Shown piece after piece: positions 11,924 to 24,256 of a DNA stretch of 64,000 nt (within the stretch, counting starts at the first letter, position 1; each line of letters starts with the position of its first letter). Both the position numbers and the translations under genes were made by a program. The notes beneath the pieces are model-generated. The model was not told where the DNA came from and ran no database searches. It worked only from the letters and a program-made list of their open reading frames with translations. The stretch spans positions 18,636,001-18,700,000 of the forward strand of contig CM076154.1 of the NCBI GenBank assembly GCA_038025085.1, read 5' to 3'. The DNA is from Tetragonia tetragonoides. Lineage: Eukaryota; Streptophyta; Magnoliopsida; Caryophyllales; Aizoaceae.

Positions 11924-12212
11924 GCCTGGGCAATGAGTTAGGTCGGGTCATCCATGTTTGTGAGTGGGTCGGGTCACTTACAGGTCGGGCTGGTCCATTT
12001 TGGCCCGTTTAAATTTTAAAAGTGTTTTATTTTTAGTAATAAAATATTCTATGAGTTGGCTCAATTGTGACCCGATATGACCCACAAAACTTTAATAAAA
12101 CGGGTGAAACCATCTTGACCCGCTTATTTACAATTGTAAACAGGTTATATTCGCTGGTAACTGGGCCGAGTCAAATCGGGTACAAGGTTCCCTCACACTT
12201 ACCCATGTCTAG
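11924..12212. repeat. GACCCG-rich degenerate repeat
   Basis: GGTCGGGTCA, gtgacccgatatgaccc and similar words recur, bounded by cctgggcaatgag at the left and acttacccatgtctag at the right. The two edges form a loose inverted repeat. It is probably an old MITE; superfamily not assigned. Confidence 0.35.
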
Positions 12213-12419
12213 TTTCCACCCAGAAACTTTGAAACGCAAAAGGGTTGATTTTTTATGGATGAAGCTCAGAAAATTAAAGAACAACTTCTAAATAAACTTC
12301 GAATATCAAGGCCCCAAAAAACAAAAACGAATCAAACACATCAACAATTGTTTGAACCAGTTGAGGATAGAAAACGGGTAAAGAAGGGATGCGAACTTAC
12401 CTACCGCTGGCTGTGGATA

Positions 12420-12705
12420 TGTTGTCAACAATCAAACAAATTAAAATTTAGCCTCAACTACATGTACGTTTAAGCATTACACCCAACTTGCACCTTCTTA
12501 CTTCCAAAGCAAAATACTCCAGAAATTGACAGAATACAGATCGCTCATTATGGGAGGGGTGGATGTTGTCAAACAATCGAACAAATTAAATTTTAGCCTA
12601 AGCAACATGTATTTATAGGCATCACACCCAACTGCACCTTCCTATTTCCAAAACAAAATGTGCCAGAAATTGACAGAACACAGATCGCTCATTATGGGAG
12701 CGAGG
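12420..12705 (+). repeat. Tandem duplication in intron 2 of copy A
   Basis: Two units, about 12420-12551 and 12565-12700, share tgttgtcaa-caatc near the start and gatcgctcattatggga near the end. SABATH copy B has a single unit at about 46160-46300 (other strand), so the duplication arose in A after the copies separated, or was lost in B. Confidence 0.7.
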
Positions 12706-12940
12706 GGTGGCGTTAGGGCGGAAAAACATTTCACCACAAGATGACACGTGGACAGAAGCGACATGTTTTAGTAAGGAGTTAAAGATTATAGATAGATTTG
12801 ATCCCAGTTAATGTATTGCGTATCAGTTTGGTCTTGAAATTTTTTTGGCGTGCCTCCTTGTATTACTTCATGAATCAAGCCTCTGAATAAAAAGCCAAAA
12901 CAATAGTTTGTGATCCTTTGGAGCTTAGGGTGTGATAGGG

Positions 12941-13184
12941 TATTAAAATTTCAATGAGCCTACCACATGTAGGCCTATACATGGAAGAGAGTAAAATCAA
13001 TTGGTATTAGGTGTGGTAACACATCAAACTTATATAGTAGTCTTTCGATTGCACACAAGCCCAGTGGAGTTCTATCCTAAAAGCAATTGGTTGTTAGGTG
13101 GAGTAACCCACCAAACTTATATGATAATCTACTCTCTCACATTCTTTCGATGTGGGACACTCACATGTGGTTTATATCCTTAAC
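12941..13184. mobile_element. 244-bp insertion specific to copy A, with ATAGGG flanks
   Basis: ATAGGG occurs at 12935-12940 and 13185-13190. In copy B (near 45500-45530, other strand) the flanking sequences run together without the intervening segment. The inserted piece contains two related halves (caattggt-taggtg, accaaacttatat, ttcgat) resembling LTR sequence of small plant retrotransposons, but TG...CA ends are not evident. Confidence 0.55.
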
Positions 13185-13198
13185 ATAGGGCAAAAATC

Positions 13199-13233
13199 GG
13201 GGGGGGGGGGGGGGGGAAGGGGGGGAGGGAGGG
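13199..13233 (+). repeat. G-rich homopolymer tract
   Basis: Eighteen consecutive G residues followed by aa and more G runs. Copy B has a shorter C run at the equivalent place (45490). It could form a G-quadruplex on the + strand, which is inference. Assembly length may be inaccurate. Confidence 0.9.
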
Positions 13234-15508
13234 CAAAAGAAAGAGCTAGTGTCCATCTACACTTGAAATTACAAATCAAAGAAAGTTTTCAGGTTTTCTC
13301 ACCATTAGAAGGGGTTAAAACTCAGAAGCCTCTCTTTTGTTTTTCTTCTTTTTGTTTTCTTGGAGGCTAAAATAATTGACAGACTAACATCAAAAGAATG
13401 TGAAGTCTAGATTTAACTCTCATTGTCCCTCAACTTCTAAAGAAAGCAATGTAAGCAACAACAACCAGCTCAAGTGTTCTCAATTACAAAGCCTAAACTG
13501 AAGATAATACATCTCAAAAGCAACATAGTGTTACTCAATTATTACTATTCCCACCTCTTTGCTTGTATTTTCCGATCAAGTCATTAATCAGCAATCAGAA
13601 TTCATCAAGATGATCAATAACTTTATTGAACATCCACTTAAATTATTAAACTTAGCAAAGAGACACTTTAAACCAAAATGCACCAGTTATGAAAAATTAT
13701 TTTTACAAAAACTTCTATAAAATGATCTTTTTGTACCTTTTGGTGAGACAATGTCACTTTTCAATGAGACAATGGTCAAACTTCACCATATATAAGTGAA
13801 CCCTACACAAGACTTGGGTAGACAATTTTAACAATTATATTGTCCAATCAAATGGTAATTGTTCATCAACATATATAGCAACTGCCATTAGTATTTTCCC
13901 TGGTAGTTTGAAGCTCATTGCATCAACTGTTGGTAAAGCCTCCAACGTCGTAAAATTCACTCTCAGTTCTTAGCATTTTCATTTCAAATGAGTTGTCGAC
14001 TTTGAATGAGTGAGAAACTACGATTAATATTATATTGTGCAGAATGTATGGAAAAATAAATGAGAAATTCTTGTATGAAATCGACTCACCGAAAAATGTC
14101 TCCATATATTCACAAACCAGAGCTCGAGTTCTGTATTAATAAAATGATGGATTGAGATTGGCAGGTAACAAAGGGGTTGGTGACCAAAAATGGAGAATTT
14201 GTGAACAAGGGAAACATATATATAAATGAAACAAGCCCACCAGAAGTGATCGTGGCATATCAACAGCAGTTTAAAAAAGACTTCACGTTGTTTTTGGAAT
14301 GTCGTGCCCAAGAGATTGTTGTTGGAGGTCGCATGATCATCAACATTATGACCACTGAAGCTCTCCATCCTCAAGATATATTTTTATCCAAAAACCTTAA
14401 TATGACCCTCCAAAGTATGGCGCACGAGGTACGTCTTTACGTTGATTTTTTTATTTTTAGTTTATGTGAAGAAGTTGCATCCACGTACTACTATTTTGAG
14501 TTTATAAAGGATACACGTCGACATACACTAGACAAGAAATAAAATAAATCTTGAAGCAGGTATCTCTAGGAGACAAAAACCTCACGATTTTTGTCATGAA
14601 TTTCAATCCCACGACCAACTTTACTACCCATTTCAGGGATTATTGTAGGTGAGGCTTTTTGCTCAACCAACTTAGGCTATATGTTTCTCAACATAATTTA
14701 AATTACGTGAGTTTTTTGTCATTGGATTTGAGAGTTTTCAACGTATAATTGAGTCCAACATTAAGTTTAGTTGAGTTATAAAAAATAATGACAAGTTTAA
14801 GGAAATAAATGAATTCACTTTAATTTATCTCATCAGTTAAATTCAATTTAGTTCTCATTTGTCCAACTAAAGGAGAACAAGCTTCTAATTGAGTTTACTA
14901 GTCAGGCACAAAAATAATATAATAGTTTATCATAACTTACAAACAAACAAATAATAATAATAACAGTAACAACGATAACGATAACGATATCGATATCGAT
15001 AACACCAACAATCAGAACAACAACAACAACAACCATAATAATAATAATAATAATAATAATAATTGACCCAGACTGTAATATTCTAGTGCTTAATTCAACT
15101 GATCGATAAATCTTTTCTAGTTTTGAGCATTTCTACGGTGTGATATAGGGCTTGATCGATGAAAAAAAGATAGACGAATTTGATCTCCCTTGGTACGCCC
15201 CAAGTACTGAAGAAGTAAAAAAGTTGATAGAGGATGAAGGATCCTTTCGTCTTCACAAGCATGAAAACTTCAGTTCGGAATGGGATTTGCCCAGGGATAT
15301 TAAAAAACATGAAAATAGTGATTTGTGGGAAAGAGCCAAATTTGCAGTGGGTCTTACAAAATCCTCGATGCAGCACATTTTGAGTACTCAGTTTGGTGAG
15401 CATGCAACACAGGATTTGTTTTCCCGGCTCATTGAACTTACTGCCAAACAACTAGCCCTTGGAAAGTTGGAGACCTTCCACCACGCCATTTCCTTGATCA
15501 AAAGTTAA

Positions 15509-16336
15509 ATCAATCAATTGATATATTTGCTTTACAAAAAACAAAATAAAAAAAAGACCAATTGATATGTTTATCATTTTCGGTTTGTAAATTGCAAGTT
15601 CTTGAAGTTATTGGCATGTTTATCTATGTATATATACTACTCGTATATGTTTATAACAATGCACATGGATTCATGTGATTAATAAATAAGTTTATAATTT
15701 GAAGAGTGTATATGTATTTGTTATGCAAACGTTGTGCTTTTGATAATGCACATGAGACTCATGTGATTAATAAGTGTATGAATTGAAGGGTGAATGTGTA
15801 CTTGCGATATAAATGTACATCATAATGCACATGGGACGACTCATGTGATTAAGAAGTTTGTGTTGAAGAGTGAACGCACATGTAATTGCTATTAAGAAGT
15901 TTATGAATTGTTCAAGAGGGAATATATATTTGCTACGTAGATTATACGTTTGAAATAAGGAAAATTTGATGGAAATTATTTTACCTACCTTTTGAAATTT
16001 TATTTGTCATCAACTACATGTTATAAGTTAATAATTTGTACAATACTATCGTTTAACAGAAATTGAACTAACAAGGTTAACTATGGTTATTGTCTACCCA
16101 ATTTTTACATTTTTTGCCCATATTTTCCCTATTCCTCTCGTGTAGTGAACATCCGGATATTGAGCATTACACAACTAGTTCACTCATTTCCCTTGTGGAG
16201 ATTATACTGGGTATTTTCACATGTTGAAAAATAGAAGGTCTCGAGAATGCATTTAAGCTAATGAGCTATCATTGCCAATTGACCGGTTTTGCGTGGGAAC
16301 CTTACTTACTTATATATATGCTCACTTGATTAAGGT
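15509..16336. other. 3' flank of SABATH copy A, shared with copy B
   Basis: No gene is seen. The sequence matches the inverted region 42834-43580, including gctaatgagct and atatatgctcacttgatt near the outer limit. This marks the end of the inverted duplication. Confidence 0.7.
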
Positions 16337-16975
16337 CCAAAAATGATATTTAACATCTCCCAATTGAATTTGTTGCAATTACTTAGCTTCCATACGCCAC
16401 CTTCCCTAGAGTTGCATTTGGCCAAAGCCCTACCCCCCACCCAACATGATTACATGCTTGGTCATCATGATTTCGCAATTCCTTATCATTTTTCTGTTAA
16501 TTATCACCAATAAGTTTAATTCACCATTTGTCATAAATAAACATTATCTCAATTTTAACTATTAGACAAATATCATATTAATTGTGTTGAATTATGCCCA
16601 TGTGTATAACACTAATCTAATGCTCTAACAATGGTAAGAAACAATCAATAGCTTGAATTATAATGTCTAACATAACTTTTTTTCACAAAGAATATAAAAG
16701 GTATCACTATAATTGGCGTGACAACCTCTAAATTTAACTTGCATACATGGCATATAGAAGCTGAAAATTATGGCTTTTAGATGATGATCGAGTAAGCTTT
16801 TATTAACATTATCATTTTCTCAAATATATTTTTGCTTGTAGTTTGACATTGACTCTATTTACCACAAACATATTTTTTTTTAGCAGAATGGACTAAGATA
16901 CCCTCCAAATATGTTAGTTCCTCCCTCTTATCACATCCTCTTAATCATTGTCCTTATTTTCTCCTCGCCACTATT

Positions 16976-17179
16976 TGACCAAAAGGCTTATAATCGGAAG
17001 TCCGTACAGGCCAATATCGCACCCACCCCTGGGCCATAGTATGAAATGTGAGTCGCAGGAGGACTCAACAGTCCACTCACCGAGGCATGCCAGAGGGGGG
17101 AATGGTATTCGAACCCCTGCTAGCTGTTTGACCAAATCTTTAACCCCAATGAGTTTACCGTTGAGCCACGACCCAAGGG
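16976..17179 (-). mobile_element. tRNA-derived SINE (family 2)
   Basis: On the - strand it begins next to the right-hand repeat with box A-like TGGCTCAACGG, followed by box B-like GGTTCGAATAC. A perfect 17-bp duplication, ttctcctcgccactatt, lies at 16959-16975 and 17180-17196. The 200-bp body has no coding capacity, and the extended 3' part rules out a plain tRNA gene. Confidence 0.8.
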
Positions 17180-17196
17180 TTCTCCTCGCCACTATT

Positions 17197-18090
17197 GATC
17201 ACAAGGAAATTTATCATTTCTCGAGCCCCACTCTCGCCCCCTGTTGAGTTAAAAATACCACAAGTGCACAGTGTAGTTGTAGCTAGACATGCAAATACTG
17301 GTTGATCCCACTAGTTGTAGCTAGACATGCAAATATCTGGAGGCATTTTCTGACAACATAAAATGCGTACACCTAAACGAGTTCTTTTGAGCTATGTCAT
17401 CTCAAAGATCTTTTTAATTGTCTGAAAAATGGCAACTAATACGAAGTAAAAGATTGGAGATTTTTTGGTGTCAATTAAATGGAAAACTTAACAATTAATA
17501 GTGCTCTCACTTATTGTTCATGCATTATACGGTATATGCTCTATAGATGCTTGAGCAAGTGACGATATAGAATATGCAGCCTCGATAAATCACTTGGTGG
17601 TCATCTGCTTTTGTGATTAACTATCATGATTCCTATACTTATGCTAATGAGTTTTTCGTGTTCTTTTATTTATATAAAGAAGATATTTTTCTAACAACAT
17701 TGAGCGCGTCCACCTAAACAAGTTTCTTAGAATAAAGAATTAAAAAATTAAGATGTCTAAAATCACTACCTCCAGTCCTCCATGACAATGTGAAGCAAAT
17801 ATTACATTCAACTTTTTTATTTATTTATGTGAGGAAATATCACATTGAATTTCTACTACTCTATGACAGGGTTGTACAACATTAACGTTCTTTCTTTCTG
17901 TTTTCTTTGTTTCCTTCTTTTTCCCTACTCCATGCATGTTACTCCATAATACTCTTTTTTTTTTTGTGCGAATGTTACTCCATAATACTTTGCGGGACAC
18001 TAAATTTGACCATTAATAATATGACATAAATAGAATATAGAATAAGAGAAAATATTGAAGTTATAACAGTAAATTATGTGGGACAACTAT
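17197..18090. other. Intergenic, AT-rich; two copies of a dispersed GCGTCCACCTAAACAAG-like motif
   Basis: No gene recognised. Motif copies are tgcgtacacctaaacgag (about 17365) and gcgcgtccacctaaacaag (about 17703). The second follows an atataaagaagatatttttc block about 40 bases upstream, an arrangement seen elsewhere in the window. Confidence 0.4.
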
Positions 18091-18353
18091 GGATGCGTTT
18101 GTTATGGCTTACACGGTCAATTCAGTTCAACTCAGGTGTCAATTCTGTGATTTTAAATTCAGTTAAAAGATGTTCAAATCAGTTTTATGGTGCTAAGTTC
18201 AGAAACATACCTTTTGTCTCACATATCAAGTTGTGTTCAATTCAGTTCAGTTGTATCCAGTTTAGTTCAGTAGTGTCCAGTTTATTGATGTTGAATTCAG
18301 TTTAGTTCAGTTCAGTTCAGTTATGGTAAGTTAAGCTCTAACAAACGCACCCT
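18091..18353. mobile_element. MITE of the 'TTCAGT' family
   Basis: It begins ggatgcgtttgttatggctt and ends agctctaacaaacgcaccc, matching the ends of the element at 2715-3135. The interior is GTTCAGT repeats. It is non-coding; open frames through it are low-complexity artefacts. Confidence 0.6.
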
Positions 18354-18459
18354 AAATATTAACCCGACCTATAACTTTTATTCCATGCTTCAAAAATTCA
18401 AACTTCTTATACCAATAGAAAGAGAACAAAATGTACTCTGAAATGATACCCATCTGAGG

Positions 18460-18743
18460 CTCCGTTCGATTCAACTGAATTTCACGTAATTGAACTTAAC
18501 TTAACTGAACTTGATGGCACTGAACTGAACTGAACTGAACTGAACTTAACTGCCGTGAACTGAATTATTATAATTATTGTAATTATTTGTTATAATTATA
18601 ATTATGATTATTATAATAATAATAATAATAATAATATGAACTTAAGTGAACAGATGAATGACACTGAACTGGACTGACTGAACTGAACTGAACTAAACTG
18701 AATTGAACTTAATTTAAGTGAAATTAAGTTGAATCAAACAGAG
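18460..18743. mobile_element. Second 'TTCAGT'-type MITE, opposite orientation
   Basis: Its ends are inverted repeats: ctccgttcgattcaact at the left and agttgaatcaaacagag at the right. The arms are ctgaact repeats around a TTATAA/AAT core. It lies about 110 bp from the previous element. Confidence 0.6.
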
Positions 18744-18989
18744 TTTTAATTTATACTTCATATAAAGGAGGCTTTTTGACAGTATAGGGCGTGATACTTA
18801 AGCACAATTGTTTTTGACCGTATAAACACATCCACTTAATAAAGACCATTGTTTAGTGAAACAATTAGATATTATGATTTGTCCTATATCTTATGTATTT
18901 ACATTTTGCAGGAGTATAAGTAGTGTCAATAAAAAATTTCAATGACAGTATTGGATTATGTCACCTAATTGAGTCACTTAGGCACGTAC

Positions 18990-20800
18990 CACTTAAGCAA
19001 GCATATAAAATCATAAAATAAAATAATTTTTTAGAAGTTAAAATTTCCATTAGAAAACATAAGACAAAAATATCATAACGACATTTTTTATCTCCAAATA
19101 CTGAATAGGGAATTATATTCCCATGGTCATATCCTTTTCTTTATTTTTGGTAACATGGTCATATCCTTTATAATAATTAACCTAACACATCATAAGGAAT
19201 AAAAAACGCATTCAAAAAGAAAAGAGAAAAAAAATATTTCACGCAGCATTATGCTACTCTCTCTCCCGTTCTAAACCAACATCTTAATTTTAAGTGAAAA
19301 TAACAAGAAAGATAAGCTAGCTATATGTTCACTTTTAGTCATTAAAAGAGGAATTTTGTCAATTTTACTAATAAAATATGTTCAATTTTAATAATAGATG
19401 AAACAACATCTACTGCTTCTAATACAATAACAAACAAAAAAAAATTCCCAAAAGAAAAATAAAAAACATGATAAATAAAAAAATTGAGATGTTTTTCTTT
19501 AATTTCAAGTATTGGCTTATGAAAAATTATAATATAAACAATCAACAATGGGTAATTAGACAATCAACCAATGGATACTAAAAAAAATGTTATATTCATT
19601 TAAAAGGTATTTTTAGTTTGTATGAAAAAAAACATATTAAAAAAAAAAGTTAATTGAAGTTGGTTATAAGAGTTAGAATATTTCATTGTGCCCATATAAT
19701 GCATAATAATCCTATTATACGACATTAATGATATTAGAATGATTATATTAATACTTAGTCATACATTACTAAATAATTTTTCATAAGTGATAGTTATACT
19801 TATGATTTTCGATCGATAGATTAATTAACACGTTAAATTGACCACGAACTGTGCAACAACGGACGAACATACACCTACTATATAAATAATTGAGGTATTT
19901 TGTGAACGCATTTGACGCGTCCACGTTATCGAATCATCTAAGATTTAATTAAAAGTGCCACTTATGCGAGCTACTAGGCTAAATAAATAAGAAAAACATA
20001 ATTAAGACACAATATCAGGTAAAAAGAATAAGTTATGATTATAAGATATAAAATTAAGGAGGTATTTTGTGGTGTTATTAAGTTGTAATATCCATGTATT
20101 TTGTAGTTTTTTAGGTGAAAAGAACAAACCCCAAGGTCCTGTTCTTTTTAACAAAATAGTGTAAAATAGAATGAAATAGAACAGACTAAAACATGAAAGA
20201 TAATGGAACAAAATGACATAATGGACACAGAATGTGATAAAAAAAGAAAATACAAAATGAGATGCAGTGCATATTGAAAAGGAGCGATTCAGATTAACTT
20301 AGTATACAACGCTAATTCTAGTATATATTATATACAAGTATGAAACTAATATACAAAATAGCAAATAATATATGTCATTTTGTCAAATTATTTTAAAAAT
20401 ATGAAGAACTACTTAACCTTCGGCTAGTAGCATATCACCACATAAACGAACATGTAAGGTTCACAAATAATTAAAATTTAGGATGACAAAAGAACTTGAC
20501 TTTTAAGTTATAGAGTTTTAACAAAGTTTCATAATCCATAGAGCATCACACAAGAGGAAAAAAAATTAACTTCAAAAGTTTTAATAAAATAATGACAAAT
20601 GTAGAAGAAAAACCAAGAGATTGTGGCAATTTTATTTTATTTTTTAATTGGTGCATATATACATATGGCTGAAAATATTGAATATAAACTTTTCACTAAA
20701 ATTTGCAATGCACAATATTATCTTTATGTCTAAACGAATTCAAACAATCGGAGTGAAATTGTCAACATACTTCGATCTTCGATATAATATTTACTAACCT
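18990..20800. other. AT-rich intergenic stretch, no gene
   Basis: Only short low-complexity open frames occur. A ggtcctgttctttttaac end at about 20133 resembles the small inverted-repeat element at 9897-10068. A tatataaataattgag...gcgtccac block lies at about 19880-19925. Confidence 0.4.
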
Positions 20801-20829
20801 CATATGTGTGTATATATTTTAAAAAATTA

Positions 20830-20866
20830 ACACCTAACCAGTACAACGCACGGGCTTCATATCTAG
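20830..20866 (+). mobile_element. Helitron-like 3' terminus
   Basis: The sequence cgcacgggcttcatatCTAG followed by T matches the plant Helitron 3' pattern: a GC-rich hairpin remnant about 10 bases before CTAG, with T next in the target. The 5' end was not located. It lies on the + strand, so the body would extend leftward. Confidence 0.4.
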
Positions 20867-21135
20867 TTGTATAGATCAAAGGCAAAAAGTACTTACATGA
20901 ATGATTTAAATTGCGATTATAAATAAAGAGTACGAGCAACAATAATTGAACTTGTAAATTAAAGTGATGAAATTAAAGTGTTCGAGCAAATAACAAAACT
21001 TGAAATTGGAACTCCAAACTAGAACTAAACTTAATTACTGCTAAACTATACTATTGTGAAACGACGGTTAAACTACTACTCAAACGGAACTGTCCTCCCC
21101 CTTGGCTAGTTATCCCCTTTTTTTTTATACAAAAA

Positions 21136-21508
21136 CTTGTGTGGACTTTGTCCATGGTGGACCACTACTTGGAGTCACCCCCTACTTCACCTGTAGTCAC
21201 CCTCCTCTAAAAGTGGAGCCATCCCTACTTCACCTAGAGTCACCCCTCAAATTTATACTTGGCACCACCCCTACTACACCTGGCTGGAGTCACCTCTTAC
21301 TTAACCTAATGTCACCTCTTACTTCACCTGGAGCCACCCCTCAAAATTACTTTACCTGGAGCCACCCCCCCTGCTACTTAACCTGGTGTCACCCCTTACT
21401 TCACCTGGAGCCACCCCTCAAAATTACTTTACCTGGAGCCACCCCCCTACTTCATTTGAAGCCACCCTTTAAAATTACTTGGTGCACAATGGACTAAGTC
21501 CACACAAG
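21136..21508. mobile_element. Inverted-repeat-ended element filled with TGGAGCCACCCCT tandem repeats
   Basis: The left end CTTGTGTGGACTTTGTCCAT is mirrored by atggactaagtccacacaag at 21489-21508; complementarity extends to about 30 bp. Between them a unit containing acctggagccacccct plus caaaattactt repeats degenerately about eight to ten times. The 131-codon open frame here is a repeat artefact rich in P, H and T. No clear target duplication was found. Confidence 0.55.
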
Positions 21509-21631
21509 ACATACTGTGTTTTTTATGTTGTTGCTCATTGTAAGTATCTCTGAAGCATATAAGCATAGTGCTTGTGGGCTTTGTTTTCTCCAATTCCTGT
21601 TAGTATTCTTGATCTATTATAAGCTTTAAAC

Positions 21632-21662
21632 TAGTGTGTGTCGACTCGTGCGATGCACACAT
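21632..21662 (-). mobile_element. Helitron-like 3' terminus, - strand
   Basis: The sequence aCTAGTGTGTGTCGACTCGTGCGATGCACAC, split here as CTAGTGTGTG then TCGTGCGATGCAC, is the reverse of the hairpin-plus-CTAG pattern seen at 33992 and 34339. The body would extend to the right; the other end was not found. Confidence 0.4.
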
Positions 21663-22456
21663 TAAATTCTTTTTGATTTAGCGTTTTATAATATTAAATA
21701 TCATAATATTGTATTTTTCTTTTGATATGTTCAAATGCTATAATGTGTCCATGAGTTGTATTTTTTTTGGTTAGCGTTTTATGTACTTAATAACCATATG
21801 ATTCTGTGTTCTACATTTAAGTTTTAGATTATAGAACTACCTACTAAGTCCTGTCAGTAAGTGCCTAGCAAAAAAAAAAATAATTCCTGCCAATAATTAG
21901 AGTATAGCTTAAGCTTTTATTTTGTCCAGTTCATCTATCAAATCCGCTACAAGTCTTACATCATATAAAAATCTTTACAAAACCGGCAAATTAGTATTGA
22001 ACTCTATAATAAATTGCTCCATGACTGCTTTGTCATTGTATTCCTCTTGTGCAGCACCTTCTTTGGTTGCGTGTTGGCTAAGAGGTCATCATATGCATCA
22101 CTCTAAGAGGTTCAACGCATGTGTTCTATTGTTTCACCCACACCACAGGACACTATTTCTACGTCCCCATATTATATTAAGAGTGAGATCATCAATGCTG
22201 CCAGCACAATAGAATGCAGATTATGCACGACATACACCCACTGCCATGGATTTATTTATTTACATGTCTCTTGTAATTGTGCAGTAACCAATAAGAAAAT
22301 GGGATTTGGTTAACCGTGCAACCGTACCGAAAAATTAGTAAACAAACGTTTTCGGTAGGGTTATGGTTCCACCTTTTGCCGAACCACAATTTTCGGTTGC
22401 CATACGGCCGTAACAAAACCCAAATTCGGTACGGCCCATGAACACCCCTAAGTGGC
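21663..22456. other. Intergenic, no gene recognised
   Basis: Short open frames at 21922-22313 show no family features. Near 22316-22445 words such as accgtaccgaaa and cggtacggccc form a degenerate repeat ending in gaacacccctaa, a common edge of small DNA transposons. Confidence 0.3.
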
Positions 22457-22473
22457 TATGTCCCCTACTATTT

Positions 22474-22671
22474 TTTCTTCCGGGGTTCACATTAAGGGTA
22501 TCGATCGTCGACCACAGTAACTAACTCCATGCGTTGGCTTCTAGCAGACATCTCAAAGGGTGGGACAGCTGGTCAAGGAATTTAAGGTTGCCCATACCCA
22601 AGACGAGATTTAAACCCTCGATTTTGGATAAGGATAGATGAATCCCTACTATTCAACCACAACCCCTTGAT
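22474..22671 (-). mobile_element. tRNA-derived SINE (family 3)
   Basis: Read on the - strand it starts at the right with GGGGTTGTGGTTGAATAGT and has a box B remnant, GGGTTTAAATC. It is homologous over its length to the SINE at 34899-35095. A 17-bp duplication with two mismatches (tatgtcccctactattt / tatatctcctactattt) lies at 22457-22473 and 22672-22688. Confidence 0.7.
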
Positions 22672-22689
22672 TATATCTCCTACTATTTG

Positions 22690-24256
22690 AGTAACTTAAA
22701 CTTCTTATCAAATGTGTAACTCTGAAATTAAGAAGGATATTAATGATAATCAAATAAAACTTTTTTCAAAAATTATAGTATTGGTTTTTCCGATCAAAAA
22801 GGAGAGAAAGGAAAAAGGATTATGGTTTTAGTCGTTCAAAGAATAAAAACTTAACATATACACACACAAGTGTTGATAGAAGTAGTAGTCAATTGATCTC
22901 CTCAAAAATAAAAATAAAAATAAAAATAGTAGCCAATATCTTTACATATTACAATATACCGCTAACATTTGGTCAAAGCTCTTAACATTCGGTCAACCCT
23001 TACAGTACATAAAAGGAAGAGTAAGTACCATCTATAGAAAACAAAGGCTATCTAGAATCTTGTTGAGCATCTACCAAAAACTCCTATTCACATTGTGCCT
23101 TGGATTTTTCATCAAAATACAGTTCTTAGGAAAATAACCTCCTGTCTAGTTTTGCTAACAGCTCCCTGCTGTGTAGTATAAGATTGTGTGTAGGTAGTTT
23201 TCTACGTGTCTTGAATTAGCCTGACTGCTAATACGGAGTTTGAACATATGATAAATTTGTTGGACTTTACCCTCTCCTATGTGTTGTAGTAAGTCCTTAT
23301 GCAAACAGAATGTTAGTATTTCACAGCTACTTTAATATTTAATTATGACATCTTCTGAATTTTGAGGTCGATCCAACCGGTCGAACCAGTTTAACCATCG
23401 AACTCTTAGCCTTATCGGTTCAATGGCCGGTCCCTTTTTCAAAACATTGTAAAAGGTTGCTTATAATACTATTGAAGTTGTCACCTCACTTTGTAAGCAC
23501 ACACCCAGTTATCCCTAGTGTGGTTAAAATTCCCCACTCATCTACCCCACAAGATTTTTATACTACCCATCTCTCACACGGTCCCCTTCCTTCGTCCTTC
23601 CTCCCCTTTGTGGTCCCCTTTTTTTTCTAAGATAGTGTGCCTAAAAATCTCAAATATTGGTGTAACACACCATAAGCACACCCTCTCTCTTCTCTAAACA
23701 CACCAATAAGGGTGCTCTGAGTTGTTTTTCTCTACTTTAGGGGTAGTTTTTTGGATGTAACAGAAGCTTTGTAGTGGTGTGCAGGGGCTTCTTTGGCCTT
23801 TTCTGTTGTAGTATTACCTTTCTCCAGTGGTATTGCTTTGATACCCTTTCGAAGATACAATAGAAATCTAACCATTTTCCAAAAGAAAAATGTAATTGCC
23901 TTCGTGAATATGATAATGGATACCTAAGTGGTTATAGCTGTAGTCGTAGAATCAACACAATTACTTGTTTTCACCTTTATAAACACACGTTTATCTATCA
24001 GTTATAACTAAATGGGCTATTACGTGGAAAAAAAAACTTTCAATGTTATAAGTAATAGCCTTTTTAAAAAATAACCAAGTTAGAAACGACCCTAATTAGT
24101 TGAATAGTACTCTTGACTATTTATGAGTGACCCCTGTGATATATGATGTTTTACTTATTAATATATGACTGTTATATATATATATATATATATATTTGCT
24201 AGATTTTTTTCCTATTCAAATAATTTAAAAGTGACTCTAATTGATTGTATAACTAC
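22690..24256. other. Intergenic; part of a degenerate dispersed repeat
   Basis: No gene is seen. The block 23990-24260 (agttataactaaatgggctatta, gagtgacccc, aatttaaaagtgactcta) matches, partly inverted, sequences at 30830-31480. A 24-base TA tract starts at 24172. Confidence 0.35.

Larger units (their letters stand above)
307..15508 (+). pseudogene. SABATH carboxyl methyltransferase pseudogene, copy A (four coding exons)
   Basis: SABATH enzymes methylate carboxyl groups of small acids such as salicylate, benzoate or jasmonate using S-adenosylmethionine, normally in the cytosol. Here four exons with consensus GT/AG borders join in phase 0: 1977-2042, 3417-3845, 14165-14428 and 15149-15508, about 372 codons, the usual family length. 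Family landmarks are DSYARNS (exon 1), NDLSANDFN and PGSYYKRIFP (exon 2), KGNIYINETSPP (exon 3) and FDLPWYAPS (exon 4). A TATA box (307), a 5' UTR exon ending at donor 405 and an acceptor at 1964 precede the ATG. TAA codons at 2010-2012 and 3522-3524 interrupt it; the second falls in the SAM-binding loop, where copy B reads LGCASGPNS. Intron 2 is swollen to 10.3 kb by repeats. It is almost certainly a pseudogene; the substrate of the ancestor cannot be told. Confidence 0.88.

Noticed and set aside
16976..17192. tRNA gene on the - strand
   Set aside because: Box A and B are present, but a 17-bp duplication flanks a 200-bp unit; it is a SINE and no tRNA 3' end was seen.
21102..21497. 131-codon proline/histidine-rich open frame
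   Set aside because: Created by the tandem TGGAGCCACCCCT units; no start context, no conserved domain.
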